The position numbers and the translations under genes were made by a program. 64,000 nucleotides of DNA from Syntrophus sp963665935 (GTDB lineage: Bacteria > Desulfobacterota > Syntrophia > Syntrophales > Syntrophaceae). The notes beneath the pieces were generated by a model. That model saw nothing but the letters and a program-made list of their open reading frames with translations, was not told the DNA's origin and made no database searches. The stretch lies in assembly GCA_963665935.1 (NCBI GenBank), contig OY762510.1:3224001-3288000 (forward strand). Direction: 5' to 3'. Of the stretch, positions 43,681-52,751 are shown piece after piece (the stretch's first letter is position 1; every line of letters starts with the position of its first letter).

Positions 43681-44459
43681 AGAAGTTCCGTCGTCCTGGC
43701 CGCGGGATTGGTCCTGATCTTTGCTTCCTCCTGTCCCAGCTTGTAGAAGAGTCCATCGAGAGCCTTGTTTGTAACGTAAGTGTCCAGATCGAGGGATTCC
43801 GTCATGCCCAGGGGGACGGCGGCGGTGTAGCGCCCCATCATGTCCTTGTACGCCTTGGTGACCCCCACTTCGTTCATGCTTTGCGAGATAGTGGGTTTGA
43901 AGGAGTCAAAGAGTTTGGACGAGGTTTTTTTCTTGAAATACTGGGTTGCCGCCGTGTTCCCACCGTTGAGGATCTTGCGGGCGTCCTCAAAGGTCATGGA
44001 CGAGATAGCGCCGGCGAAGATATCGGCTGCCTCGGGCACGGCCTTCTCTGCCGCACGGTTCATGCTGAGCACAAAGGAATCGACCTCTTTCTGGTAACCC
44101 AGTGAGCTCAAAAGGGTTCCGACCTTGCGGATGTTGTCGGGGAGCAGGATTTTGACGGCATCGTTTCCGAAATACCCATCCTTTTTCGAAAGGAAGTTGA
44201 CGGCGTTTTTCGTCCCCACGGACAAGGCTTCCTTGAGGCCCGAGGAAAGGGTCCCGCTATCCTGAGAAGAACCAGTCGAAGACGTTCCGGGTAGATTTTT
44301 CAGCAGATCGCCCATCCCCGCCCCATAGGCCGTGGACACCATAAGATAGGCGCATAAAAAGAGCGAAATCAACAGGGTTCGAAAGGAAGCTCGAATGTTG
44401 CGGGATTTCAAAGAGACGCGCCGATCTGTTTGCCGATTCCAATCTTTGCAGTGAGACAT
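43659..44459 (-). CDS. DUF4197-family secreted protein
   Basis: A 266-residue protein with a signal-type N-terminus (basic start, hydrophobic segment about 25-45, then STAYGAG). The mature part is mostly helical, with the conserved DUF4197 features: GLKEALSVGTKNAVNFLSKKDGYFGN, a VKILLPDNIRKVGTLL segment, and DLDTYVTNKALDGLFYKLGQEEAKIR. The family is found in many proteobacteria and has no known biochemical role. A strong GAGGAGG lies 7 nt before the ATG. It is convergent with the efflux operon. Confidence 0.86.
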   Translation of the reverse strand: MSHCKDWNRQTDRRVSLKSRNIRASFRTLLISLFLCAYLMVSTAYGAGMGDLLKNLPGTSSTGSSQDSGTLSSGLKEALSVGTKNAVNFLSKKDGYFGNDAVKILLPDNIRKVGTLLSSLGYQKEVDSFVLSMNRAAEKAVPEAADIFAGAISSMTFEDARKILNGGNTAATQYFKKKTSSKLFDSFKPTISQSMNEVGVTKAYKDMMGRYTAAVPLGMTESLDLDTYVTNKALDGLFYKLGQEEAKIRTNPAARTTELLKTVFGK

Positions 44460-44710
44460 TTTGATACCTCCTCAAAAGAAAGGGGTTGTGGGAAAAAGGT
44501 AGGAGAGGGCCGTTGAACAATGTACAAAGATCCGGATCATGGTTTTCAGATGCCGGACTCTGCTCAAATCCTTTAAAATTCTATAGGATATTATTCCTGA
44601 ATGCGAGAAAATAAACGCCAAGAAGGAAAAAATATTTTGGCGAAGTGCTGCTGAAAGCCGTTTACACCGGGACAACGGGTCGTGTACAATGCAACAAACC
44701 GGTAAAGATT

Positions 44711-44738
44711 TTGGGGAGAGAGGTTAACTGGATATAAT
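44711..44738 (+). promoter_or_regulatory. Possible sigma-70 promoter before the HD-protein gene
   Basis: TTGGGG (44711-44716), a 16-bp spacer and a perfect TATAAT (44733-44738) are found 43 nt before the ATG at 44782. The -35 is weak. The rest of the 44460-44781 region is AT-rich and shows nothing else except the recurrent GATATTATT motif at 44587-44595. Confidence 0.5.
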
Positions 44739-44781
44739 AAATAATTAATGGTCCTTTGAATCGGGAAAGGGAGGAAGGCCC

Positions 44782-45945
44782 ATGCAATCCTATAGCTTGA
44801 CAGACTTTCTCACAACCTCGGCCTTATTGAACTACCAGTTATGCGCCAGACATCTTAACTGGAACAGTGTCACAATGGTCATCCTGGAGGGCAGGCCGAT
44901 ATCGGAAACGGATCAAGCCATATTGAGCCAGGTGTTCGATTACGTGAGAAATGTCTATGGGAAAATGAAACGGAATCTTGGGCCTCTGTCCGTTTTACAT
45001 CCGATCCGGGCCACAGCGCTTTTATGCCATGCCTCGGAGAAAATCAACCTCCTGGATATGATGACCTGTCTCCTTCATGATACCTTCGAGGATTTCAAGC
45101 CTGCCCAGTTTAAAGATTCGGACTGGATCAACCTGGATACGGCCTTCCAATCTTTTCTGCTGGCTTTGCCGGAACTTGATCAGAGGCGTCTAAGGGCGCA
45201 ACTGCAGTGGCTGACCAAAGAACCTTCGGAAAATTACTACCACTATATCGGACATCTCCTTGATCAAGCCGGAGGAAAGCCGGAAGTCGTACGGGTAAAG
45301 CTTGCAGACCGGCTGGACAATACCTTCGACATGCGCATTGACCTGCAGGATCCCATGGAGGGCGTGGACTATTTTGAAATCGCCTTTCAGATGGTTTTTT
45401 CCAATACGTATAAGGGGTATCGGCCCGGTAAGCCCCATCAACCCACCGTGATTCTGAACGGCGCGCAGCGCCTCTACCAGCTCTTCAAGAATATTCTGTT
45501 GTTGTCACTCATCCGACAGAAAAAGGCTGCCGCGGACGATGCCGTTGCCCAGGTACTCTTTGAAGCGCTCGCCCAGGCCAGCATGAAGGAAGCCCAGCGG
45601 ATAGGCCTGCATGTCTTCGGGTACCATGATCCGGACACCGCAAAGTTCCGAAAAATCCTCATGGATACAATGGCCTATTCTCAAGCGGGCGGATTTGATC
45701 AGGTGACTCCTCCCAATCCGGAGTCCCGCCTCAACGGATTGCTCATGACCGTTTTCGACCAGCCGGAGCGGGAATCCCGCAAGGCGCAGCTCAAGGCCTT
45801 GTACGACGATAAAGCCTTCATGATTGAAGTCGCCCTTGCCTTTGTGATCATCTTCATGAACTTTCTCAACGATTCCGATTATTTCATCCACGGGATCAGT
45901 GCGGAAGGCGTTCGTCCCGAAGAAAAAACGTCTTTTTCAGCCTGA
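44782..45945 (+). CDS. Stand-alone HD-domain phosphohydrolase, SpoT hydrolase-like
   Basis: A 387-residue soluble protein. The first 185 residues match the order of metal and substrate motifs of RelA/SpoT-type HD hydrolases: HP (73-74), HD (99-100) followed by ED (103-104; LLHDTFED) and KLADRLDN (173-180). No synthetase, TGS or ACT domain is present, and the C-terminal 200 residues are mainly helical with no family I recognise. It could be an alarmone hydrolase ((p)ppGpp degradation) or another nucleotide phosphohydrolase. GGGAGGAAGG lies ahead of the ATG. It stands alone, convergent with nrfA. A Mesh1-like enzyme would be only about 180 residues. Confidence 0.7.
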   Translation: MQSYSLTDFLTTSALLNYQLCARHLNWNSVTMVILEGRPISETDQAILSQVFDYVRNVYGKMKRNLGPLSVLHPIRATALLCHASEKINLLDMMTCLLHDTFEDFKPAQFKDSDWINLDTAFQSFLLALPELDQRRLRAQLQWLTKEPSENYYHYIGHLLDQAGGKPEVVRVKLADRLDNTFDMRIDLQDPMEGVDYFEIAFQMVFSNTYKGYRPGKPHQPTVILNGAQRLYQLFKNILLLSLIRQKKAAADDAVAQVLFEALAQASMKEAQRIGLHVFGYHDPDTAKFRKILMDTMAYSQAGGFDQVTPPNPESRLNGLLMTVFDQPERESRKAQLKALYDDKAFMIEVALAFVIIFMNFLNDSDYFIHGISAEGVRPEEKTSFSA

Positions 45946-45959
45946 ATCTCGGGCCGGAA

Positions 45960-47237
45960 TCATCTGCCAGCAGCCGTCGCAGCTCGTTCCGCCGTGGCGA
46001 TGGCCTGATGGGCCAGATCAACAGACTGTCCCAGGGTGCTCAGGACCTGCGACGGATTGTGAAAGCCCATGCTGTTTTCCGCTGACACGATATCCCAGTA
46101 CCATTGAGCCTTGCGGAGCAGCTCCCGGGCCTTGTCCAGGTCGTCTCCCTTGACATTGGCCACCGCCGCCGCTTTGGAAATCGCCTCGTGGGCCTGACTC
46201 ACCGTGTTACCCGCCCGAAGCTGCATGTCCCAGACCTGGCCCTGGATCGTCTTTACACGCGCCAGAAGCCAGGCCTCGGTCTGTGTATGGCAGGTCCGGC
46301 AGGATGCCTCTACGGTCCGCATGGGACTCGTCACCCAATGGCTGGAATACTTCCTGCCGCCATCCCTCATAAAGGGCATATGGCAGTCGGCACAGGCCAC
46401 ACCCGCCATGCCGTGCGTTCCCGTGCTCCAAGTCTCGAAATCGGGATGCTGGGCCTTGATCATCTTGGCCTGGGAATCGGGATGTACCCAGTCCTGGGCA
46501 AAACCGGAGGGCTTTTCGGCATAATAGGCGTACATCTGTTCCGGCAGGAGCCCCTTGTCCCAGGGAAATACGACATGGTAGGTCTCCGGCTGGAAATAGT
46601 ATTCCACATGGCACTGGCCGCAGACGTAACTGCGCATGTCCGTCCGGGAGGCCTTCTTCACGTCGATGCCCTTTTTGGCCATGGCCTCGACAAAGGCGGG
46701 ATTCATCACCCGGAGATTCATCGTCTTCGGATCATGGCAATTGCTGCAGGTGATGGGGTGCTTCAAAGTGGGGAGAAGCTCCGCCAGAGGCATCTTGGCA
46801 TAGTCCCACCCTTTTTCCTTGAAGATGTCGCCAAGCTGGGCCGTCTTGCAGGTCATGCAGGCCCCCGTGGTCTTGGGCGTCACGCGTTTCGTTTCCCGCA
46901 AGTCCTCCAGGGAATAGGGATGGCCGCGATCCTCCGTATAATCCTTGCTGAATCCATACCCCTTGAAGTTCATGAGATTCGCCGGTTCCTTGAGGGCCTT
47001 CTGGACCTTTACGCTGCCGCCGAATCCAGTCGGTGAAGGGGCCATCTCACGATTCTTCAAATAGCTCTGGTACTCCAATGGATAGAATTTACCCCATTCC
47101 GCCGGATCATGGACGCCTTCGGGGATGCTCACAAGTTTGAATCCCTCCTGAGGCTGGAAAAGCCAGACACGTGCACCGACGAGGATGACCAACAGGACGG
47201 CAACGGCAATTCCGGCAAGGAAAATCTTTTTAATCAT
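45960..47237 (-). CDS. nrfA: Cytochrome c nitrite reductase, catalytic subunit NrfA
   Basis: A 425-residue pentahaem cytochrome that reduces nitrite to ammonium with six electrons in the periplasm. A membrane/signal helix (residues 1-24) is followed by the catalytic haem site CMTCK (lysine ligand, NrfA-specific), and four CxxCH sites (CSNCH, CGQCH, CADCH, CRTCH). Family motifs for calcium binding and the distal catalytic residues (HVEYYF, THGMAGV) are seen. The ATG at 47237 with AAGGGGG 7 nt upstream is chosen. It overlaps nrfH by 8 nt. It may also reduce NO and hydroxylamine. Confidence 0.94.
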   Translation of the reverse strand: MIKKIFLAGIAVAVLLVILVGARVWLFQPQEGFKLVSIPEGVHDPAEWGKFYPLEYQSYLKNREMAPSPTGFGGSVKVQKALKEPANLMNFKGYGFSKDYTEDRGHPYSLEDLRETKRVTPKTTGACMTCKTAQLGDIFKEKGWDYAKMPLAELLPTLKHPITCSNCHDPKTMNLRVMNPAFVEAMAKKGIDVKKASRTDMRSYVCGQCHVEYYFQPETYHVVFPWDKGLLPEQMYAYYAEKPSGFAQDWVHPDSQAKMIKAQHPDFETWSTGTHGMAGVACADCHMPFMRDGGRKYSSHWVTSPMRTVEASCRTCHTQTEAWLLARVKTIQGQVWDMQLRAGNTVSQAHEAISKAAAVANVKGDDLDKARELLRKAQWYWDIVSAENSMGFHNPSQVLSTLGQSVDLAHQAIATAERAATAAGR

Positions 47238-47694
47238 GGAGCAACCCCCTTTCCGGCATTCTTTGACCATGGACCAAAGAGCGATGACAGGCTGTGCAGT
47301 TTCCCGGCGGTTGCCGGATCATGAACGTGTTTTCCACGGCCGCCCGATGACAGCGCAGGCAGTTGCCCTCGGCGATGATTCTGCCTTCATTGGAAAGTGA
47401 AATGTCGTCGGGATAGTCTCTCAGGGTTTCGTGGTAAACATCCCGCAGACCTGCCCTGGCCTTGTAGACAAGTCTCGTCAAAACATTCGCGTCAGGCATG
47501 TGACATTCGATGCAGGCAAACGAACTGTGCAGAGAACGGCGCCACTCCCGATGAACATCGCCCATACTGTGGCAACTTGAACAGAACTCCGTCGTACCCG
47601 CGTAATGATAAGCGCCTGCCATCAGGCAGGCAAGAAGAAGTCCGGCAAGGATGCCGGTTGAAAGGATAGATATCGTTTTTTTATGTTTGCCCAT
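47230..47694 (-). CDS. nrfH: NrfH tetrahaem quinol dehydrogenase
   Basis: A 154-residue NapC/NirT-family cytochrome: one N-terminal membrane helix (8-30) and four haem-binding sites (CSSCH, CIECH, CLRCH, CTACH). NrfH takes electrons from menaquinol and passes them to NrfA, whose gene follows and overlaps. The membrane-anchored nrfHA form is typical of delta- and epsilonproteobacteria. Its 5' flank has a G-rich ribosome-binding region, but no FNR/NarL box was recognised. Confidence 0.92.
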   Translation of the reverse strand: MGKHKKTISILSTGILAGLLLACLMAGAYHYAGTTEFCSSCHSMGDVHREWRRSLHSSFACIECHMPDANVLTRLVYKARAGLRDVYHETLRDYPDDISLSNEGRIIAEGNCLRCHRAAVENTFMIRQPPGNCTACHRSLVHGQRMPERGLLHD

Positions 47695-48144
47695 TGCCGT
47701 AGAAGATCCCCCCTTTAATTCGTTCGGGTTTCAACTGCTCCAGCAAAAACAATACGATAAATGTATAGTTATTTTATAAACGGATCATTTCTACAGGTCA
47801 ACGACTAATATCGATTCCTGGTGATTTGGACATCCAGATCTAAAAAGATCGGAAATCCGGAGGGGATATGCAACAAGGCCAAAACAGGAATGAGCCGGAG
47901 TGGACATTCATTCCGATCTCTGACCGACTTACAGGCAGGACAGGCCTATGATCCGGAGTAAAAGCCGATTCCTGTTGTGAAATAAATTTGGTTTCTTTTA
48001 GCCCCCAACTTCAGTAGGATATTATTCGGCATGGGAAAATCATAATGGAGTTCTGCCGGTTCCCTCGACAAAATATGATTGACTTCGGCGGTACAACATC
48101 ATATCAGGAATAATTACTATTAAAGTGTATCCTAAGGAGATTCT
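47695..48144. other. Divergent regulatory region between nrfHA and fprA-hrb
   Basis: A 450-bp stretch between two divergent units. No gene was recognised. A possible plus-strand promoter TTGACT-N17-TATCAG lies at 48079-48107, about 38 nt before fprA. The motif GATATTATT is at 48018-48026. No symmetrical FNR- or HcpR-like box could be seen by eye. Confidence 0.45.
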
Positions 48145-49344
48145 ATGTCCGTATTCAAAGCCATCCAGATCAGTGAATCGGTCTACTGGGTTGGAGCCAT
48201 AGACTGGAACATCAGGGAATTTCACGGTTACAGAACGCTCCGCGGCAGTACGTACAACGCCTATCTCATCCTTGCGGATAAGGTGACACTGATCGACGCC
48301 GTCAAGGCGCCCTTCAAAAAGGAGCTGCTGGCGCGCATTGCGTCGGTGATCGATCCACAGAAGATCGATTATCTTGTTTCCAATCACTCCGAGATGGATC
48401 ATACCGGCTGTCTCCCGGAGATCCTTGCCGCAGTGAAACCCGAGAAGGTCTTTGCCTCGGTTATGGGTGCCAGAACCCTGAAGAAGCACTTTACAGTCAG
48501 AGAGGAGATCATCCCGGTGAAAAGCGGGGAAGAGCTTTCCCTGGGAAACAGGACCCTCTCTTTTCTGGAAACGCGCATGCTGCATTGGCCGGATTCCATG
48601 TTCAGCTACCTCAAGGAGGAAAAGATCCTCTTTTCGCAGGATGCCTTCGGGATGCACCTGGCTTCGGAGGAACGCTTTGCCGATGAGATCCCGACGGGGA
48701 TACTGGACTATGAAGCCAAAAATTATTTTGCCAACATCTTGATGCCCTACTCCCAGCAGGTGGCGGGCCTTGTGTCGAAATTTCCCGCCCTAGGGCTGGA
48801 GATTGCGGCCATTGCCCCGGATCACGGGCCCATCTGGCGCTCGGGATTTGATAAGATCCTTGATCGGTATGGCTGGTGGGCCACACAGAAGCCGACCCAC
48901 AAGGCGGTGGTGCTTTTTGATACCATGTGGAATGCCACGGAGCATATGGCCCGGGCTGTCGAAGAAGGCCTCCGTGAGGGCGGAGCTATGGTCAAGCTGC
49001 TTCCCTTGCGGGGCACCCATCGCACAGAGGTTGCCTATGAAATCCTCGAAGCCGGGGCTCTGGTTGTCGGCTCTCCGACTTTGAACAACAATGTATTGCC
49101 CACTTTGGCCGATGCCCTCACCTATCTAAAAGGGCTCAGGCCCAGGAATCTGGTCGGTGCCGCCTTCGGTTCTTACGGCTGGAGCGGGGAATCGCCTGCA
49201 CAGCTGCAGGAATTCCTCGAGGAGATGAAGGTGGAAATCGTTTCGACACCTGTAAAGGTAAACTATGTCCCCGGTGACGAAGATCTGAAGCAATGCTACG
49301 CCATGGGGACTGCAGTGGCCAGAAGGCTCAAGGAGGTTATCTAG
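48145..49344 (+). CDS. fprA: Flavodiiron protein FprA
   Basis: A 399-residue A-type flavoprotein. The N-terminal metallo-beta-lactamase-like domain has the diiron ligands HSEMDH (H81, E83, D85, H86) and later HW, DAFG and DHGP histidine positions. The C-terminal domain is a flavodoxin (VLFDTMWNATEHMARAVEEG, GSPTLNNN, FGSYGWSGES). Such enzymes reduce NO to nitrous oxide or oxygen to water and protect anaerobes. AAGGAGA lies before the ATG. The next gene supplies the electron donor and starts 3 nt after its stop. Confidence 0.95.
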   Translation: MSVFKAIQISESVYWVGAIDWNIREFHGYRTLRGSTYNAYLILADKVTLIDAVKAPFKKELLARIASVIDPQKIDYLVSNHSEMDHTGCLPEILAAVKPEKVFASVMGARTLKKHFTVREEIIPVKSGEELSLGNRTLSFLETRMLHWPDSMFSYLKEEKILFSQDAFGMHLASEERFADEIPTGILDYEAKNYFANILMPYSQQVAGLVSKFPALGLEIAAIAPDHGPIWRSGFDKILDRYGWWATQKPTHKAVVLFDTMWNATEHMARAVEEGLREGGAMVKLLPLRGTHRTEVAYEILEAGALVVGSPTLNNNVLPTLADALTYLKGLRPRNLVGAAFGSYGWSGESPAQLQEFLEEMKVEIVSTPVKVNYVPGDEDLKQCYAMGTAVARRLKEVI

Positions 49345-49347
49345 GTC

Positions 49348-50067
49348 ATGGAAACGACGATGGATCGCAAGGCGTTATACGACATCAGCTATGGTCTTTA
49401 TGTGGTTACCTCGATTGCGGACGGCAGGATGAACGGGCAGATTGCCAACACGGTCTTTCAGATCTGCAGTTCGCCGGCAAGAATTGCCGTAAGCATCAAC
49501 AAGGAAAATCTCACCCATGAGTTCATTTTAAAAAGCGGCGTCCTGGCAGTATCGATCCTGGAGCAGGAGACGCCCCTGTCTTTCATCGGGCTCTTCGGCT
49601 TTAAATCCGGACGGGAGATCGACAAACTCTCCCAATGCGCCTATGTGCAGGGTGCAACAGGATGTCCCTGTGTTACCGACCATACCCTGTCCTACATGGA
49701 AGGTAGAGTGGTCGTCTCTGCCGATGTGGGAACGCATACGGTCTTCGTGGTCGAACTGGTGGGGGCGGTGGTCCTGAAAAAGGGCACTCCATTGACCTAT
49801 GCCTATTATCAAGAGGTAAAAAAAGGGAAGGCTCCCAAATCGGCCCCGACCTACAAGGGTGAGGCTGCTGAGCCGGCCGTCGAAATAGCAAAAGAGGAGG
49901 ACGCGATGAAAAAGTATGAATGCGGCATCTGCGGATATGTCTATGATCCGGCAGTCGGCGATCCGGAGAACAACGTTCCGGCCGGGACACCCTTTGAGAG
50001 TCTTCCCGAGGGCTGGACCTGTCCGGTTTGCGGTGCCAGCAAGGAAGAGTTCAGCGAAGTATCATGA
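49348..50067 (+). CDS. hrb: High-molecular-weight rubredoxin (flavin reductase + rubredoxin)
   Basis: A 239-residue two-domain protein. Residues 1-155 are a flavin reductase-like (FMN-binding split barrel) domain, seen in YDISYGLYVVTS, SKENLTHEFI-like (NKENLTHEFILKSG) and the GLFGFKSGREIDK loop. After an acidic linker, residues 185-239 form a rubredoxin with CGICGYVYDP and CPVCGA. The combination is the high-molecular-weight rubredoxin known from Moorella, which passes NADH electrons to FprA. The gene is 3 nt downstream of fprA, so the pair is a complete NO/O2 reductase system. Confidence 0.93.
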   Translation: METTMDRKALYDISYGLYVVTSIADGRMNGQIANTVFQICSSPARIAVSINKENLTHEFILKSGVLAVSILEQETPLSFIGLFGFKSGREIDKLSQCAYVQGATGCPCVTDHTLSYMEGRVVVSADVGTHTVFVVELVGAVVLKKGTPLTYAYYQEVKKGKAPKSAPTYKGEAAEPAVEIAKEEDAMKKYECGICGYVYDPAVGDPENNVPAGTPFESLPEGWTCPVCGASKEEFSEVS

Positions 50068-50101
50068 TGTAATGAAGTGGGATGATCGCGGTACCCGCAG
50101 C

Positions 50102-50917
50102 TCAGGGCGAATCTAGCCGATTCGGAGATCTCCTTCGATACCGTCGGGGAACGAGAATGCGCAGGGCAATGAGGCTGCTGAACGTACAGGAATTGCGCAG
50201 AAAATCGACAAAGGGACGGAAATGGGAGATCCGCTCCGCACCAGGCTGATAGGTCACGCCGATGGGGACCTCCAGAACCGGATGCCCCAGCCATTGCGCC
50301 CTTACGAGGATTTCCACCTCGAACTGAAAGCGCCGTGCCCGCACGCCAAGGGTCAGCGCTTCCGGCAGAGGGTAGAGCCGCATGCCGCTTTGAGTATCAC
50401 GGACTTTCGGCCCCCCCGCCAGCTGCACCCAGAAGTTGGAGAAGGACCGGCCGAAACGGCTGGTCCAGGGAACTTCAGGTCCCGCCATTTCCTCCCGTAG
50501 CCCGACAATCAACGGGCGCAGGGAATTCGCAGCCCTTTTGCTCCCTTTGTCGCCTGATGTTTCATCGGCATTCGGCTTCACCGGCAGGGTTTCAAGGGCG
50601 GCGATCAGCTTCAAGACATCCCGGGGGTCGTGCTGACCATCGGCATCCACAGTGGCCGCCCAATCCGCCAAAGATGCCGCTGCAGCGAATCCTGTAAGAA
50701 GGGCCTCCCCCTTGCCCCTGTTTTCCCGATGGCGAAGAATCGTGATATCGGGAACGGTCCGAATCCGCTCATAGCTTCCATCGGTAGACCCATCATCCAC
50801 GACAAAAATGGGAAAGGGAAGTTCACGGGCGGCGGCGACCACCCCGGCCACGCGGCTCTCATGGTTATAAACGGGAATGATCACGGCAAACCGCTCTTTT
50901 CGTTCTGGGAGGGTCAT
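50102..50917 (-). CDS. Family 2 glycosyltransferase
   Basis: A 271-residue GT2 protein with AVIIPVYNHE, the nucleotide-binding VVDDGSTDGS, and the second aspartate motif VDADGQHDP; the C-terminal part has RDTQSGMRLY and RRFQFEVEILVRAQWLG. It looks like dolichol-phosphate mannosyltransferase-type or polyprenyl-phosphate glycosyltransferases but has no membrane helix. A 30-residue insertion is present after the second motif (about residues 110-140, KPNADETSGDKGSKRAANS). It is the last gene of a coupled four-gene operon and starts by overlapping the fatty-acid-kinase-like gene by 4 nt. Confidence 0.85.
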   Translation of the reverse strand: MTLPERKERFAVIIPVYNHESRVAGVVAAARELPFPIFVVDDGSTDGSYERIRTVPDITILRHRENRGKGEALLTGFAAAASLADWAATVDADGQHDPRDVLKLIAALETLPVKPNADETSGDKGSKRAANSLRPLIVGLREEMAGPEVPWTSRFGRSFSNFWVQLAGGPKVRDTQSGMRLYPLPEALTLGVRARRFQFEVEILVRAQWLGHPVLEVPIGVTYQPGAERISHFRPFVDFLRNSCTFSSLIALRILVPRRYRRRSPNRLDSP

Positions 50918-52749
50918 GCCTCGCCATCCTGTTGTGTTCCGAATTCATTTCGGTTGCCTGCCTCCTGAACCGTGCCGGCCGAGTCCGTCTCTTCCGGAAA
51001 TATCAAGAAGGCCAGGCCCCAGGTGCCGGGTCCCGTATGGACGCCTGCCGTCAGGGAAAGCGGCTGAATGAGGATCTCCGCGTTCCCGACCTTTCGGGAA
51101 ATCGCCTCCCCGAGCTCGGATTTTACCCAGTCCGGATTGTCTGAATATTCCAGCATGACCATGAGACGGGTTCCCGCAGGCAACGGCAGAATTCCGGACA
51201 GGCGCTTCAGGGCAAAGCGAAGCTGATCCTCCCTGCTGTATAAGGTGCCGACCTTCCTGGCTCCCTCGGGTGTGGGGCTCACCACGGGTTTGACATGGAG
51301 CAGATCCCCCAGCACGGCTCCGGTCCGGGAAAGCCGTCCACCGGCGGCCAGGTATTGCAGCCGCTCGGGGAAAAGGTATTCCTCGCATCGGTTTGAAAGC
51401 CCTCTGGCAAAGGCCGTCACAGATTCTCCATCTTTGGCGTCCCGAGCAAACCGGGCAACCGTCAGGGCCATCAGCCCGAGCCGGCCGGATGCGGCGCCTG
51501 AGTCCAGAACCGTCAGGCGGTCTTCCGGATCATGGCGCTCCTTCCAGTTCAGGACTGCAGCGACATTGCCCGTATAGGCGGACCCGACGCAGAGATAAAG
51601 CACCCGGGGATTCCGCTCCAGAGCCTGGGCGTATGCCTGTTGACGTTCAAAGATGGAAGCCTGAGAGGTCATGGCCCGGACTCCCTGGCGCATCGCTTTG
51701 TATATCTCGGAGGGATTGAACCGGGTCTCTGGAAGACTTTGCTCCCCAAGGGTGACATAGCTGTCCAACAGGGTAAAACCGAACTGCCGGGCCTGTCTGC
51801 GGGTCAGGGAACCCGCGGCATCGGTCATGATGTGGATGGGGGCGGAAGATTTCGGAATTGTAGCGCAAAAGAGCTCTGTCTGCTTGTCCAGATTGTCTTC
51901 CTTCCAGGAGACGACTTCCGCAAAACGGGCCAATTCATCTCGAACCGCCGCTGCATCCGGGGTGTGGAGGTGAACCTTCAGATACTCCCGGTCGGTAGAG
52001 ATGACCACACTCTCTCCTGAAGCGGAAAGACGGGGAAGGGCATCCATATCGGGGCTTTGGGTCCGCAGGGTGACATCCAGGCAGTAGCCGGATGTCGTCG
52101 GGGATGCGGTGCAAAAGGAGGAAGAAAGCTGAAGCCCTTCAGGGAAAACCTGATGGAGGGGTGTAAAAGCCTTCTCAGTGTCCAGGCCGGCAAGTACGAA
52201 AAAAAATCCTTCAAAAAAAAGGTACATGCCCAGCGCACCTGCATCCAGGACCTCTGCCTCGCGAAGGCGGGGAAGCAGTCGGGGAGTGGAGCGCACGGCT
52301 TCCGCAAGATGCCTGACGATGGCCTTGATTTCCCGTTCGTCCAATTCAGGAGAGACTTTCTGCAGGGCTTCATCCAGGGCGTCAAAAAGGGTCAGCATGG
52401 TCCCGGGCTTCGGATCGGCAAGGGCCTGCCAGGCCTGGGAGCGCCCTTCCTTTGCCCCGGCGGCCAATGCCAGGGTATTCCCCTCCGTCACTCGCAGGAG
52501 AAAACCGGAAAAGAAGCGGGCAGCGATGTTGCCGGCATTGCCCCGGGCTGAAAGAAGAAGACGGTGAACCATCCCCTGAAGGTCTCTTGTTGCAGCGGAA
52601 CAGTCGCGCAGCGGGGCCAGACTGACGACGAGATTATGGCCGGTATCGCCATCCGCCACGGGAAAGACGTTGATCGAATCCAAGAGATCCGCCCAGGCGG
52701 AAAGCCGTTCGACGCCGGCTGCCAAGGCTTCGGAAAGGGACTCCGTCAT
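50914..52749 (-). CDS. Fused fatty acid kinase-like protein (FakA-type DhaL + DegV/FakB)
   Basis: A 611-residue one-piece protein. Residues 1-200 are a DhaL (DAK2) kinase domain with the ADP/metal motif VADGDTG at 31-37 and the RGNAGNIAA loop. Residues 200-295 match the middle domain of FakA, with GYCLDV and LKVHLHTPD. From about 303, IHIMTDAAGSL starts a complete DegV fold (TSQAS near 365, YLAAGGRLSRTGA, VHTGPGTWGLAFL), the lipid-binding FakB. The usual FakA C-terminal domain is missing. FakA and FakB together phosphorylate fatty acids; here they would be one chain. The thioesterase gene ends 2 nt upstream, so coupling is tight. Confidence 0.85.
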   Translation of the reverse strand: MTESLSEALAAGVERLSAWADLLDSINVFPVADGDTGHNLVVSLAPLRDCSAATRDLQGMVHRLLLSARGNAGNIAARFFSGFLLRVTEGNTLALAAGAKEGRSQAWQALADPKPGTMLTLFDALDEALQKVSPELDEREIKAIVRHLAEAVRSTPRLLPRLREAEVLDAGALGMYLFFEGFFFVLAGLDTEKAFTPLHQVFPEGLQLSSSFCTASPTTSGYCLDVTLRTQSPDMDALPRLSASGESVVISTDREYLKVHLHTPDAAAVRDELARFAEVVSWKEDNLDKQTELFCATIPKSSAPIHIMTDAAGSLTRRQARQFGFTLLDSYVTLGEQSLPETRFNPSEIYKAMRQGVRAMTSQASIFERQQAYAQALERNPRVLYLCVGSAYTGNVAAVLNWKERHDPEDRLTVLDSGAASGRLGLMALTVARFARDAKDGESVTAFARGLSNRCEEYLFPERLQYLAAGGRLSRTGAVLGDLLHVKPVVSPTPEGARKVGTLYSREDQLRFALKRLSGILPLPAGTRLMVMLEYSDNPDWVKSELGEAISRKVGNAEILIQPLSLTAGVHTGPGTWGLAFLIFPEETDSAGTVQEAGNRNEFGTQQDGEA

Positions 52750-52751
52750 GA

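Noticed and set aside
46104..47036. Plus-strand ORF (310 codons) opposite nrfA
   Set aside because: The nrfA frame holds five haem sites; the opposite frame gives a His/Gly/Leu-rich sequence with no recognisable fold.
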